Shown here piece by piece: positions 26,545 to 34,809 of a stretch of 64,000 nucleotides of DNA. Position 1 is the stretch's first letter. Each line of letters opens with the position of its first letter. The position numbers and the translations under genes are program-made. The notes under the pieces are model-generated. The model worked only from the letters and a program-made list of their open reading frames with translations, did not search any database and had not been told where the DNA came from. This DNA is from Agrobacterium albertimagni AOL15 (GTDB taxonomy: Bacteria; Pseudomonadota; Alphaproteobacteria; Rhizobiales; Rhizobiaceae), in contig NZ_ALJF01000009.1 in assembly GCF_000300855.1 (NCBI RefSeq), positions 1 to 64,000 on the forward strand, read 5' to 3'.

Positions 26545-26561
26545 TGGCGGAGAGGGTGGGA
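26545..26561 (+). repeat. attL: 17-bp copy of the tRNA-Ser 3' end
   Basis: TGGCGGAGAGGGTGGGA here is identical to 46293-46309, which is the 3' end of tRNA-Ser read on the plus strand. The flanks differ on both sides. This is the far attachment site expected of an element that a tyrosine integrase placed in the tRNA gene. Confidence 0.8.
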
Positions 26562-26847
26562 CTCTCGCCTATGATCCGAAAAAGCCCAGAAAAAAGGGGT
26601 CTCAGGCCGACGAATAGGTGTCGTGTGTACCAATGTTGTGCCTCGTCCTAATTGGCGGTTGGCGACCTGTCAATCTGCGATCGAATGGGTTTATCCCCTG
26701 CCCCGTTTTGACGACAGGCTGCCTCTCCTGGACATCCCATGCAGCTCGGTTAGAGGCGTGATGCAAAAGGCAGAGATGCAGTCTTAAGTTGACCTTAAAA
26801 TGAAACTCGACCACCTTTGCGTGACGCAGATTCTCCTGAGGTGAAAT

Positions 26848-27408
26848 GTGACAACGGAAGAGCTTGAAACGCTGCTGGAAGGTGCCGAGGAAACTGACTC
26901 CTTGGAATTCAAGACCGCCATGAATTGGGACAAGCTCGCACTCGCAAAGGACATTCTGGCGATGGCAAACATCCAGGATGGTGGTCAGATCGTCTTCGGG
27001 ATCGAAGATGAAACGAATAAGCGAATAGGAATGTCGGACGAGCAAATCGCAACGTTCAACTCGGATCAGATGAAGGACCAAATTGGTGAATATGCTGACC
27101 CGCGCGTCTTGTTCAGAAAAGAGGTCGTTAGCGACCTCGACGGCCTGAAATTCGTTGTTGTGACCGTCAGCCCCTTCGATGAGTTCCCCGTTATTTGTAA
27201 AAAGGACGGTCCCGATCTGCAGAGGGGCACCATCTACTATCGAAGCAAAGCCCAGAAACCGCAAAGCGCTCGCGTTTCAAACTACACAGACATGCGTGAT
27301 ATCATCGAGGTAGCGGTAGTACGTAGAATGCAACGACTTCAAAAGCTCGGCTTGGTAGCCAAACCGGAAGCTGGTTACGACTTTCAAGGTGAGCTGGGCG
27401 GGTTGTGA
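26848..27408 (+). CDS. AlbA_2 (Schlafen-type) domain protein
   Basis: This 186-residue protein has an AlbA_2 putative DNA/RNA-binding domain: LLEGAEETDSLEFKTAMNWD is the conserved E..x..EFK entry, then LAKDILAMANIQDGGQIVFG with the A.AN..GG...G core, and IYYRSKAQKPQSARVS, equivalent to the YVR.G..T motif. The start is a GTG with GAGGTG 5 bases upstream. It overlaps the next gene as TGATG. AlbA_2 domains occur in regulators and in phage-defence proteins; here there is no C-terminal ATPase or HTH domain, so it presumably acts with its partner. The location next to attL is typical for variable cargo. Confidence 0.75.
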   Translation: MTTEELETLLEGAEETDSLEFKTAMNWDKLALAKDILAMANIQDGGQIVFGIEDETNKRIGMSDEQIATFNSDQMKDQIGEYADPRVLFRKEVVSDLDGLKFVVVTVSPFDEFPVICKKDGPDLQRGTIYYRSKAQKPQSARVSNYTDMRDIIEVAVVRRMQRLQKLGLVAKPEAGYDFQGELGGL

Positions 27409-28097
27409 TGAAAGAAGGATTGATCGAACGCATTCAAGGTCTGGGCTTCTGGCGGGTAAACATTCGTCCACTTCGTGCACCAGATGCACTCCTCACACTC
27501 GCGCAGTGTCGTGAATTGGTCACCAAGAGCAGCGTTTCCCTTAGAGGATGGGATTATCCGCACATCTCCACCCGAGACGACGAACAAGGCGGCATTGAAA
27601 ACGTTGGTGATTTTGTACAGGGCTGGTGCGATTGGTATCACCACGTAGAGTTTTGGCGGATGTACAAAAGCACGCAGTTCCTTCACTACAAAGCTCTCCG
27701 TGAGGACTTGAATGATGACATTCCAGCGAAACCAGATGGGCCTTTCTTGGGCGTCGGTGCATCAATCTACACGATGACTGAGTTGGTGGAATTCACGTTC
27801 AGACTGTTCCGGGCGGGCCTTTACAGGGAAGGCGCGCAAATCCATGTCACGATCGGGAATACACAAGACCGGACACTGTGGATCGACGATCCCATGCGTA
27901 TGGGGTTCTCTTATCCGCGAAAGACGGCCGCTACAAAGATCGAAGTCCAACGCCAACTATCCGCTGCGGACTTGGAAGGAGAGCCGAAAGACATTTCGTC
28001 GGAGATGGTTGTCGAGCTCTTCGATCATTTTGGCTGGGCAGTTGATCGCGGTAGAATACAGGACGATCAGTCTCGCTTCTACAGAAGGCAGTTCTAG
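27408..28097 (+). CDS. Hypothetical protein paired with the AlbA_2 protein
   Basis: This 229-residue soluble protein of unknown function is translationally coupled to the AlbA_2 gene (start ATG at 27408 inside TGATG). It is rich in aromatic residues (GDFVQGWCDWYHHVEFWRMYKSTQF) and has no membrane segment. The C-terminal third (ISSEMVVELFDHFGWAVD) is acidic. I do not recognise a family. The strict pairing suggests a two-protein system whose second component works with, or is controlled by, the nucleic-acid-binding partner. Confidence 0.65.
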   Translation: MKEGLIERIQGLGFWRVNIRPLRAPDALLTLAQCRELVTKSSVSLRGWDYPHISTRDDEQGGIENVGDFVQGWCDWYHHVEFWRMYKSTQFLHYKALREDLNDDIPAKPDGPFLGVGASIYTMTELVEFTFRLFRAGLYREGAQIHVTIGNTQDRTLWIDDPMRMGFSYPRKTAATKIEVQRQLSAADLEGEPKDISSEMVVELFDHFGWAVDRGRIQDDQSRFYRRQF

Positions 28098-28155
28098 CGG
28101 CGGCGAGTGCGCAACAGTTTCGGCTGCGCTCCACTTCTCCGCGGCTCAGTGGACA

Positions 28156-29349
28156 CTACAGCTTCGCTGCTCTGATAGCGGCAAGCCGCTCAGCATCGGT
28201 CGCTTCTTCAACTAGCCGCGCCACCCACTCGTCTGAGTATGTGTAGTCTTTATGGGCGGGATGGTAGATGCAGTACCGCTTGTCGGTGTTGCCCGGCTGT
28301 GCAGCACCTTTTTTCGGCCGTACCTTGAAGAGCTTCCAAGCCCTAGTGTGGTCGTTCGATGTGAACGGTACGGCTGCCTGCGCGGCAACGGCCCCAACTA
28401 CCACTGAGGGCTTATGCGGGAACAGTTCGTCTGCAGCTACCTTCTTTGCCAGGACGTTGTGGATTTCCTTGCCTTCCTGCGAGTCCGGGTTCACGAACTG
28501 GAAGTGAGCGTGCGACTTCGAGGCAGCATCGAGAGTGTAGATAACGCGGAACTGGAACTCTAGACTGTTGATCTGCTCTGGCGTCATGCCGGCCGTGACA
28601 TTTGCGTCGATGGCGTCAATGTGGCCCGGTAGCTCGTACTGATTGAGCGTGGCAGCCTGGTCAAGGTTCATTTTCGCGAAATGAAGCGCGAAGGAGAGTT
28701 CGTTAGCGAGGCTCAGATGATCCCCAAACAGCTCGCAAATCGTCTTATTGAAGTTCAGGCAACATGCCTGAAAGATGCCGAGCCACTTCACATCTGCCTT
28801 GCCAAGTAATTTGTGCTCTACCTCGTCGCGCAGAACCTTCAACGCTCGGAGGTTTTGTTTAATGCCTTCGCTCGTGGGAAAATCATTTCGTCCATACAGT
28901 TCTGATAATGCCATCGTCTTACCATCGGCCTTGACGATGTTCACGGCCTGTCGTGTAAAGTATTCGTGCATGAGGTAAGTCCAAGCGACGTTCGCAAGCA
29001 TGCAGAAAACTTCTGTTTTAAACTTAAGGCCTGCGCTGTTGAAGACTTGGACGGCTAAAATCATCGCCTCGCGCGCACGAATTAGGCGTTCATGGTCGTA
29101 AAGGTTGAGACCCGTTTGCGGGTCGGTGGCCTTCTTCCATTTCAGCCAGAAGTCTACTTCCTCGGGTGTAGCCGCTTGCTGATCCGCATCCTTCTTAACC
29201 CCCGAGATACGTGCTCCGTTCACAGTCCCATTGCGGCCGCCGTTGATCCACGCTTGGATGTCCTGGTTGCGCCAGTTCTGGGCCAACAGCCCTTTGACGA
29301 TGCGTTTCTCCTCCGGAGTGAGCGCACCTTCCTTCTTTTTCTGAGCCAT
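28156..29349 (-). CDS. DUF3644-type protein
   Basis: This protein has 397 residues from the ATG at 29349 (MAQKKKEGALTPEEK). The middle resembles DUF3644 proteins: RLIRAREAMILAVQVFNSAG, KTEVFCMLANVAWTYLMHEYF and NLRALKVLRDEVEHKLLG, the last being an R.x3.EH pattern reminiscent of HEPN-like helical domains. The N-terminal 60 residues look like a helix-turn-helix with RNQDIQAWINGGRNGTVNGA. The C-terminal CIYHPAHKDYTYSDEWVARL may bind DNA. Function is not known; such genes are common on mobile elements. A 7-bp inverted repeat at 29380-29417 lies just upstream and could be an operator. Upstream in-frame ATGs (29364, 29385) are possible. Confidence 0.6.
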   Translation of the reverse strand: MAQKKKEGALTPEEKRIVKGLLAQNWRNQDIQAWINGGRNGTVNGARISGVKKDADQQAATPEEVDFWLKWKKATDPQTGLNLYDHERLIRAREAMILAVQVFNSAGLKFKTEVFCMLANVAWTYLMHEYFTRQAVNIVKADGKTMALSELYGRNDFPTSEGIKQNLRALKVLRDEVEHKLLGKADVKWLGIFQACCLNFNKTICELFGDHLSLANELSFALHFAKMNLDQAATLNQYELPGHIDAIDANVTAGMTPEQINSLEFQFRVIYTLDAASKSHAHFQFVNPDSQEGKEIHNVLAKKVAADELFPHKPSVVVGAVAAQAAVPFTSNDHTRAWKLFKVRPKKGAAQPGNTDKRYCIYHPAHKDYTYSDEWVARLVEEATDAERLAAIRAAKL

Positions 29350-29379
29350 TTCCCCGCCCGTCATCGTCCAGAATTTTCC

Positions 29380-29417
29380 TGACACAAAGTGCTACAAACG
29401 GTTGCAGTTCTGTGTCA
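29380..29417. promoter_or_regulatory. Inverted repeat upstream of the DUF3644 gene
   Basis: TGACACA (29380-29386) and TGTGTCA (29411-29417) form a 7-bp inverted repeat with a 24-base spacer, 30 bases before the chosen start codon of the leftward gene. The spacing suits a dimeric repressor site or promoter elements; no regulator for it is identified. Confidence 0.35.
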
Positions 29418-29602
29418 AGGCGGAGATCGACGGTGGTCGTTGTAGGCTTGGCGAGCGATCGCCGATCGCCATAAATCCTTGGGAACTGAACTCACCGAGG
29501 GCAACTCACACGATCGCCAATGGTCAGGGCAGGCCCCTGCCTATTCTCCTTAAATAGCTCCGCGGCGCGGCCCTCGGAGAGCCACACCATGACGCAGGAA
29601 TG

Positions 29603-29623
29603 ATGATAGTCGGTCACTATCAT
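29603..29623 (+). other. Inverted repeat upstream of the relaxase genes, candidate oriT
   Basis: ATGATAGT CGGTC ACTATCAT is a perfect 8-bp inverted repeat with 5-base loop, followed by GGTACTTTTTGCTG. It sits about 70 bases before the small gene that precedes the Pre/MobV-type relaxase. Relaxase origins usually lie upstream of the mob genes and include such a repeat next to the nick site. The short T run 5 bases after it means a terminator is possible, but no gene on the plus strand ends here. Confidence 0.35.
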
Positions 29624-29690
29624 GGTACTTTTTGCTGTCTTTCCTTTCCGCCGGCAGGCACGCTTGGGGTATTCCTTCGAGTGCCTGAAA

Positions 29691-29918
29691 ATGCCCGATG
29701 ACCTTTCTACAATAATTGAGGACCTTATCCTCGATGGCCAAATCCATAGCCTGGAAGATGTCCTTTCCGACGCCGAACGCAACATACCGGACCATCCTCT
29801 GCTCCAGTCAGGATGGGCAATCCTCCATGTGATGAAACACTATGCGGCGTTGTTCGACGCCGAGCCTACCGAAATGGATGCTCTCGTCGCTGACGACATG
29901 CCCCGCGAAGCCTCTTAG
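29691..29918 (+). CDS. Small protein upstream of the relaxase
   Basis: This acidic protein of 75 residues (MPDDLSTIIEDLILDGQIHS at its N-terminus) is of unknown function. It is encoded 10 bases before, and in the same direction as, the relaxase gene. The C-terminal half is helical with Asp/Glu (LFDAEPTEMDALVADDM). Small auxiliary proteins next to relaxase genes often help relaxosome assembly, but I see no ribbon-helix-helix motif here. A longer frame from 29622 exists, with an unlikely basic N-terminus. Confidence 0.55.
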   Translation: MPDDLSTIIEDLILDGQIHSLEDVLSDAERNIPDHPLLQSGWAILHVMKHYAALFDAEPTEMDALVADDMPREAS

Positions 29919-29927
29919 GGTGTCGCC

Positions 29928-31076
29928 TTGGCCTTCCAGTTCGTCCACCTCGAACCATACAGCCGCCGGCCCGACTCCAAAGGGCGTAGCACAGCCTTCG
30001 TGTTCGACGAGGCCGCTCGTAAGCCTATAGCGTCCGTTCACGTAGACGATCCCAAGCCGCCGACCACCATATGGGGCGTCGGGGTCGAAGAAGTACGGGC
30101 GATGCATGACGCCGCTGCCGAACTCGCGATGACACCCGGCGCACGGGGCAAACTTCGGAGAATCCAGTCCAGTCAGAAAACCCTTCATACCGTCGTCGCC
30201 AGCCATCCCTACACCGTGGACGAGGTCCGCTTCGACAGGGCGAAGCTGAGCGAGGTTCGGCGGTGGGAGAAGTTGACGATTGATTGGCTTCGACACCAGT
30301 ATGGGCCCGCCCTCAAGTGCGTGCTCCGGCACACAGACGAGAAACAATGGCACATCCATGCCTATGTTTTGCCGACTGCCGACCCCGAACTGAAAGCTGC
30401 CGTCTATCATCCCGGAATTGTGGCGAAACGCGCGGTGATGGCGGAAGGACGGAGGCCAGGGGAGGACGGCAAGACCTTAAACAAGCGATCGAATGCTGCC
30501 TATAAGGCGGCAATGCGGGAATGGCAGGACTCTTATCACGAGGCGGTCGCCGTCCCGTGCGGGCTCACACGTCTTGGTCCTGCCCGTCGCCGTCTTACGC
30601 GCGAAGAGTGGAAAGCGGAACAGTCGCAGGCGAAGGCGCTCAAAAATGCCGTTGACCGTGCCGAGGCCGTCAGGCGGCAAGGCCAAGACTACGTAGCAAA
30701 GACACGCGCTGAGGCCGCGGCGATCAAGGCGGAAGCGGCCAAACTAAAATCCTCTGTCGATCGTCTGACTGGCTTTGGTGGAGCGGTTCGAGCCGTTGTC
30801 GACGGCATTCAAGAATCTCGTATCCGTGCGGAAATCCGCCGTGACTTTTCGCGCGATCTGACCGCCGCAAAGGCCGCCGTGGAAAAGGCCCTAACTGAGG
30901 CCGCGAAAGCCAAAGCCGCGCACAAGGCGCTAGAGAAAACCGCAGCAGACCAGCGTCATTCCCTGCGTCAACAGAGCCAGCGGCTGGCAAGCGCTCAAGC
31001 TGAGGTCCGCCGCCTTTCTTCCGCACTGGCCGCCGCGCTCCAGGAACCCGAACCGAAACTAGGGATGACGCCATGA
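29928..31076 (+). CDS. mob: Relaxase/mobilisation protein, Pre/MobV type
   Basis: This 382-residue protein carries the metal-binding relaxase motif HTDEKQWHIHAYVLP near residue 135, matching the HxDE..PHxH..P pattern of Pre/MobV relaxases; N-terminal conserved blocks are AFQFVHLEPYSRR and KTLHTVVASHPYTVDEV. From about residue 220 to the end it is a long Ala/Lys/Glu-rich coiled coil (AEQSQAKALKNAVDRAEAVR and onward). The only in-frame start near the family N-terminus is TTG at 29928; the preceding stop is 12 bases upstream. It should nick oriT and lead the transferred strand. It overlaps the next gene by 4 bases. Confidence 0.82.
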   Translation: MAFQFVHLEPYSRRPDSKGRSTAFVFDEAARKPIASVHVDDPKPPTTIWGVGVEEVRAMHDAAAELAMTPGARGKLRRIQSSQKTLHTVVASHPYTVDEVRFDRAKLSEVRRWEKLTIDWLRHQYGPALKCVLRHTDEKQWHIHAYVLPTADPELKAAVYHPGIVAKRAVMAEGRRPGEDGKTLNKRSNAAYKAAMREWQDSYHEAVAVPCGLTRLGPARRRLTREEWKAEQSQAKALKNAVDRAEAVRRQGQDYVAKTRAEAAAIKAEAAKLKSSVDRLTGFGGAVRAVVDGIQESRIRAEIRRDFSRDLTAAKAAVEKALTEAAKAKAAHKALEKTAADQRHSLRQQSQRLASAQAEVRRLSSALAAALQEPEPKLGMTP

Positions 31077-31744
31077 CCACGGGACAACAGATTTTTGTAA
31101 CGAATGCCCAGCGGACGCTGCGCAACATTGGAATGGCTCACCTCGATTCCGCACACGGCGCGGCGGTTGATGCCGTGCGGTGGTGCATGGCCGTTCGTGG
31201 CCGTCCCACACATCACCGCCTCGCGTTTCTCGAATCCGAGGCACCCGCTCTCCTCGCTTATCTCGAACGAGTCGCCGATTCCGGGGATTCCGCGTCATGG
31301 CGGACAATGGAAGAGCGGATCAGAGTCTACGCCGAAGTTCTCAGGGATAGCCAGGAGCACCCATGCGCCCGACCGTGGCTCGCCGCCATTTGGCACACCC
31401 TGCCTGAACTCGCCGCGATCGGACAAACCGTGTTGGATAGAGCGGCGGAGAAACGCGGTATTTCCCCAGATGTCATGTCGGCGGTGAAGCCATCGGACGA
31501 AGGCAGCGGCGAAGGCGAAAAGGGTAGCGGTGGAAAGTCGGGAGCGTCTGGCACCGCGGCAAAGCCTCGTCCTTCTTCGCGTCTTGCCCTGCCGATGGTC
31601 ACCGTGACGTTGACCGAGCAAGAAATGAAAGTCCTCGACCTCGCCGAGGACACCAGCGACGATGCCGAGCCGGCGGCGACGCTTGGCAACTCCACAGACA
31701 ACGGCGACGGACCAGGACCAAAAGCCCCCGGGATGAAGCCATGA
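31073..31744 (+). CDS. Hypothetical protein in the transfer operon
   Basis: This 223-residue protein of unknown function is translationally coupled to both neighbours (ATGA overlap with the relaxase gene and with the DotA/TraY gene). The first 130 residues are probably a helical domain (MAHLDSAHGAAVDAVRWCMA, ESEAPALLAYLERVADSG). The rest is low complexity: a Gly/Ser/Lys linker (GSGEGEKGSGGKSGASGTAA) then an acidic tail. No membrane segment. Its position suggests a role in mobilisation. Confidence 0.65.
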   Translation: MTTGQQIFVTNAQRTLRNIGMAHLDSAHGAAVDAVRWCMAVRGRPTHHRLAFLESEAPALLAYLERVADSGDSASWRTMEERIRVYAEVLRDSQEHPCARPWLAAIWHTLPELAAIGQTVLDRAAEKRGISPDVMSAVKPSDEGSGEGEKGSGGKSGASGTAAKPRPSSRLALPMVTVTLTEQEMKVLDLAEDTSDDAEPAATLGNSTDNGDGPGPKAPGMKP

Positions 31745-33678
31745 TGGACATCTTCGCAGAACCATCGGCGACCAACATCGCGTGGCACTGGGTATCCGCC
31801 GTGCTTCCCCCTGATGGTTCGTCGCCATGGGGTAGGACACTGCAGGTTTTCACAAGCGTCCTCGGCTTCCTGGCATCGCTGGGCCTCGCTTACAGCGTGA
31901 TATCTGGGATCGTCCAGAGTGCGTACACAGGCAAAGTCCTCGGCGACAGATGGCATCAGATATGGTCGCCGCTGCGCATCATTGTGGGCATCGGCCTATT
32001 GGTGCCTTTGCCGACCACAGGCTTTTCATCGGTCCACTATATCCTGCGCGACGTCGTGGCGCGTGGCGGTATCAACGTAGCAGACGCGACGTGGAATACG
32101 TTCGTCGGTGTGATCGCAGGCAAAGATGGGATGCCGATCGTCCCGGTTTCGGAGACGGGATCGACGGTTGCCATGGCGATCCTGCGTCATGAAGTTTGCG
32201 CGGCGGTTTACAATCAAGGCGGCTCCATGTGGGGCTGGGAACAACGATTGCCCGACCCAGCGGGACTAAATGCAGATGGGGTCACAGTCTGGAACTACGG
32301 CGCGACATGCGGCCGGCTGGCGTACACGTTTCCGGAAGGTCGGGCGAACTTTTCAAATGCTCGTCGGTCTGCCGTTGCCGAAATCGTTTCAGCCTTCCGT
32401 GCGGAAGCCGCGCGGTACGCCGAACTCGCCGCGCATACGTCGGGGATATCGTCAGCCGAAGGTGCGAAGAACGCGATTTCCACAAAAGTGCTTTCCGCGA
32501 CGCTGGTCCAGGACATCCGCGCCGCCGGCGCGAAGTTCGATGCCGCTATTGTTGCCGCTACGAAAGCTGAAGTTGCATCAATGGATATGACGTCGCGTTC
32601 GAAGCTCGTCGAAGCGGCGAAGCAAGATGGATTTCTGACGGCTGGCATGTACTGGCGAGCTTTGGCGCAAATATCCGAGCTGACAACAAGTCTAACCAAT
32701 GAAAGACCTGACGTCACTCTGCCTCGCACTGATGGGGATTTCGGGCAGGCTATCGAACGAGCGTTCTCGGCATTGGCGCTTCAGGTTTCCGGAGAAGCCG
32801 AGCGCGTAAACCTTACGGCCAACGATTTTGCAAGCGCGGGCGACGAAACTGCGGACTTCCTGACGAGGCTCCTCGGTAACGTTGCCAGGGATATGGCGGA
32901 ATGGGCGGGATCGTCTGGCTCGGAGGGCGATGCTATGGCAGGTCTAGTCTCATCGGGGCATGCAATGATTGCTGGAGCCTGGGGCATCATCGCCGCCGGC
33001 GCGGGTGCTGCCGCACTGGCGGGCAACGCAGTAACGCGGTTCTTCGGGGCGGCAGGCGTCGACTGGTTGCTGGACTGGTCTAAGTATGTCGTTGGCGCTC
33101 TCATGCTCATCGGGAGCATCCGGGCATACATTATCCCGATGATGCCCTTCGTCTTCGTTTTCATGTCAGGAATGGCGATTCTCGCGTCTTTGATGGAAGC
33201 CATGATCGCGCTTCCGTTGTGGGCCATGAAATGGATGAAGCTCGACAACGGCGGTGATTTTGCGGGCGAAAGTGTTCGTATGGGCCTGCTCCTGACCGTC
33301 AATATCGCCCTTCGTCCGGTTCTGGCGGTACTCGCCCTGTCCGCAGCATACCCAGTGTTCGATGCCACACTGGGGACACTCGACAGGCTCTTCGCGACGG
33401 CATTCCTTGGCCAGACGGGAGGGCATGTCGTGGGCCTCGTCGGTATCCTCGTAATGACCGCGATGCACATGTATCTGACGTGGTACGCCTGCATGAAGGG
33501 CTTCGGGCAGATTTGGACCTTGCCCGACCGCGTCCTCGCCTGGACGGGCCAAGCTGGTACTGGCGGTGAGGCGAACCTGACGTCGGGCGCGTTCGGCGGA
33601 ATGTTGGCACTTGCCGGACGCGGAAATCTTCCGAAGACTGGTCTAACGGCAGCACTCAAAAAAGGCGGGCGGAAATGA
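31741..33678 (+). CDS. DotA/TraY-family conjugation membrane protein
   Basis: This 645-residue polytopic inner-membrane protein follows the DotA/TraY plan: hydrophobic N-terminal helices (LQVFTSVLGFLASLGLAYSV), the motif DRWHQIWSPLRIIVGIGLLVPLPTTGFSS typical of the family, a periplasmic domain of about 300 residues, and a C-terminal cluster of helices (YVVGALMLIGSIRAYIIPMM to GILVMTAMHMYLTWYACM). DotA/TraY proteins belong to I-type (IncI/Dot-Icm) type IV systems. No other I-type components are visible here, so either the protein works with a helper system or the element has a reduced transport set. Confidence 0.85.
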   Translation: MMDIFAEPSATNIAWHWVSAVLPPDGSSPWGRTLQVFTSVLGFLASLGLAYSVISGIVQSAYTGKVLGDRWHQIWSPLRIIVGIGLLVPLPTTGFSSVHYILRDVVARGGINVADATWNTFVGVIAGKDGMPIVPVSETGSTVAMAILRHEVCAAVYNQGGSMWGWEQRLPDPAGLNADGVTVWNYGATCGRLAYTFPEGRANFSNARRSAVAEIVSAFRAEAARYAELAAHTSGISSAEGAKNAISTKVLSATLVQDIRAAGAKFDAAIVAATKAEVASMDMTSRSKLVEAAKQDGFLTAGMYWRALAQISELTTSLTNERPDVTLPRTDGDFGQAIERAFSALALQVSGEAERVNLTANDFASAGDETADFLTRLLGNVARDMAEWAGSSGSEGDAMAGLVSSGHAMIAGAWGIIAAGAGAAALAGNAVTRFFGAAGVDWLLDWSKYVVGALMLIGSIRAYIIPMMPFVFVFMSGMAILASLMEAMIALPLWAMKWMKLDNGGDFAGESVRMGLLLTVNIALRPVLAVLALSAAYPVFDATLGTLDRLFATAFLGQTGGHVVGLVGILVMTAMHMYLTWYACMKGFGQIWTLPDRVLAWTGQAGTGGEANLTSGAFGGMLALAGRGNLPKTGLTAALKKGGRK

Positions 33679-33851
33679 AGAAATGGGCGTTTTGGACAGT
33701 TGGAGGATTTGGCATGTCTGTGGTCTGTGGGCTCGGGGGGTTAGCCCATCTATCGGCTACAGTCGCTACCCTCACCGTGTTTTGCGCCATGTGGGCGCTG
33801 GTCATGATTGGTGCCGATGCCTGGCTGGCACCAAAGCAGCGGTCGAAATGA
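33675..33851 (+). CDS. Small two-helix membrane protein
   Basis: This protein of 58 residues starts at the ATG overlapping the DotA/TraY stop (MKKWAFWTVGGFGMSVVCGL) and ends KQRSK. Two hydrophobic helices (residues about 5-30 and 32-50) with a short positively charged C-terminus predict an inner-membrane protein. It is coupled to both neighbours by ATGA overlaps. Function unknown; probably part of the transfer apparatus. Confidence 0.6.
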   Translation: MKKWAFWTVGGFGMSVVCGLGGLAHLSATVATLTVFCAMWALVMIGADAWLAPKQRSK

Positions 33852-34234
33852 TACCCATCGTGATCGCCGGCGTCGTGCTGGCGGCATCGATCGCGGGGAT
33901 AGTCGAGGCGGCCTCGGTTGACCGCCGCGTTAATGTTACCGCCGATCCAGCGACGTCATGCAGTCCGACCTTGTTCTGCCCTGCACCTTCAATTCCATCA
34001 CTGATTTTTCGATACGACGAATCTGCAATTGAGGGCGATGTTGTCGTTTGGGGATGCCACGGCTGCCGAGGCGAAGTGATGGCGGGCATGCCGTCGTGGA
34101 TGCGCAAGGTACCGACGAGCTACGGTTATGACCTCGTCGGGCGACCCCAGCCCGGAGTGTTTAGGATCAAGAGCTTCTACGACGGCACACACAAACCGTC
34201 GCTCGACAGGATTTGGACGTTTATCCCGCGATGA
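33848..34234 (+). CDS. Exported small protein of the transfer operon
   Basis: This 128-residue protein starts at the ATG overlapping the previous stop. The N-terminus (MIPIVIAGVVLAASIAGIVEA) is a signal peptide or anchor. The mature part holds four cysteines (TSCSPTLFC and WGCHGCRG), suggesting disulphide bonds or a metal site in the periplasm, and ends with PQPGVFRIKSFYDGTHKPS. I do not recognise the family. It is the last gene of the rightward operon 29691-34234. Confidence 0.6.
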   Translation: MIPIVIAGVVLAASIAGIVEAASVDRRVNVTADPATSCSPTLFCPAPSIPSLIFRYDESAIEGDVVVWGCHGCRGEVMAGMPSWMRKVPTSYGYDLVGRPQPGVFRIKSFYDGTHKPSLDRIWTFIPR

Positions 34235-34300
34235 CAGTATAGGTATTTAAGGCCTCGTGCGGGTGACGATGGCGCCAAATTTGTTGACACAACCCATAAG

Positions 34301-34325
34301 AAAAAAGGCCCCGAGAGGGGGCCTT
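34301..34325 (-). terminator. Rho-independent terminator of the small-gene operon
   Basis: AAGGCCCC (34305-34312) and GGGGCCTT (34318-34325) form a perfect 8-bp stem with a 5-base loop. On the minus strand the stem is followed by six T residues. It lies 30 bases after the stop of the leftward gene 34355-34672 and ends the operon that starts near 36875. Confidence 0.85.
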
Positions 34326-34354
34326 GGTGTCCTGGGAACGCTGTAGGCGTCATC

Positions 34355-34672
34355 TTACTTCCCGTTATCTTCGATCCAGCGCAAGAGGAAGGACCTGGTG
34401 TCTGGGCGGTTCCCGTTGAAGACCTCAAAGACATTGCCCTGTCCGTCCTGTTGGACAATGCTGTCACCGAGCACCTGAAATGGGGTCTGGTTGACGAGCT
34501 TTCGAAGGTCATCGTCGGTCGGCCAGCCAAGAACTGTCTGTCCCTCTGCCTCAAGGCGGCGAGCCTCAGCATCCATCCATGCCGCAGCTTCGGGCGACAT
34601 GGGAGCTTCGACCGCAGCGCGGACATTTTCAGGCAGATCAGCCAGGTTAACGAAGAGCTTGTTACTGGTCAT
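34355..34672 (-). CDS. Hypothetical protein, last gene of the small-gene operon
   Basis: This protein of 105 residues starts MTSNKLFVNLADLPENVRAA and contains AAWMDAEARRLEAEGQTVLG and a C-terminal GNRPDTRSFLLRWIEDNG. It is soluble and acidic, with no recognised domain. It is transcribed leftward and followed by a strong terminator. It lies 32 bases after the preceding tiny open frame. Confidence 0.55.
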   Translation of the reverse strand: MTSNKLFVNLADLPENVRAAVEAPMSPEAAAWMDAEARRLEAEGQTVLGWPTDDDLRKLVNQTPFQVLGDSIVQQDGQGNVFEVFNGNRPDTRSFLLRWIEDNGK

Positions 34673-34704
34673 GTGCGTTACTCCTTACAAAAAAACGCAG
34701 TTAA

Positions 34705-34809
34705 TCAGGCGGTCAATCGGTGCACACAGCATGCGAATGCTGTGGATCGGTGGGAAGGCCGGCGGAGAGTGCGGCGTTTTTCAGCCATGTCCCGCTCGTC
34801 CTCTGTCAT
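34705..34809 (-). CDS. Possible 34-residue basic protein
   Basis: A tiny open frame, MTEDERDMAEKRRTLRRPSH and on to a stop, whose ATG overlaps the stop of the upstream membrane-protein gene as ATGA. The coupling and the basic composition make translation plausible, but the length gives little statistical support. Confidence 0.3.
   Translation of the reverse strand: MTEDERDMAEKRRTLRRPSHRSTAFACCVHRLTA

Noticed and set aside
26602..27264. Minus-strand open frame opposite the AlbA_2 gene
   Set aside because: The AlbA_2 frame has domain motifs, a ribosome site and coupling to the next gene; the antisense frame has none.
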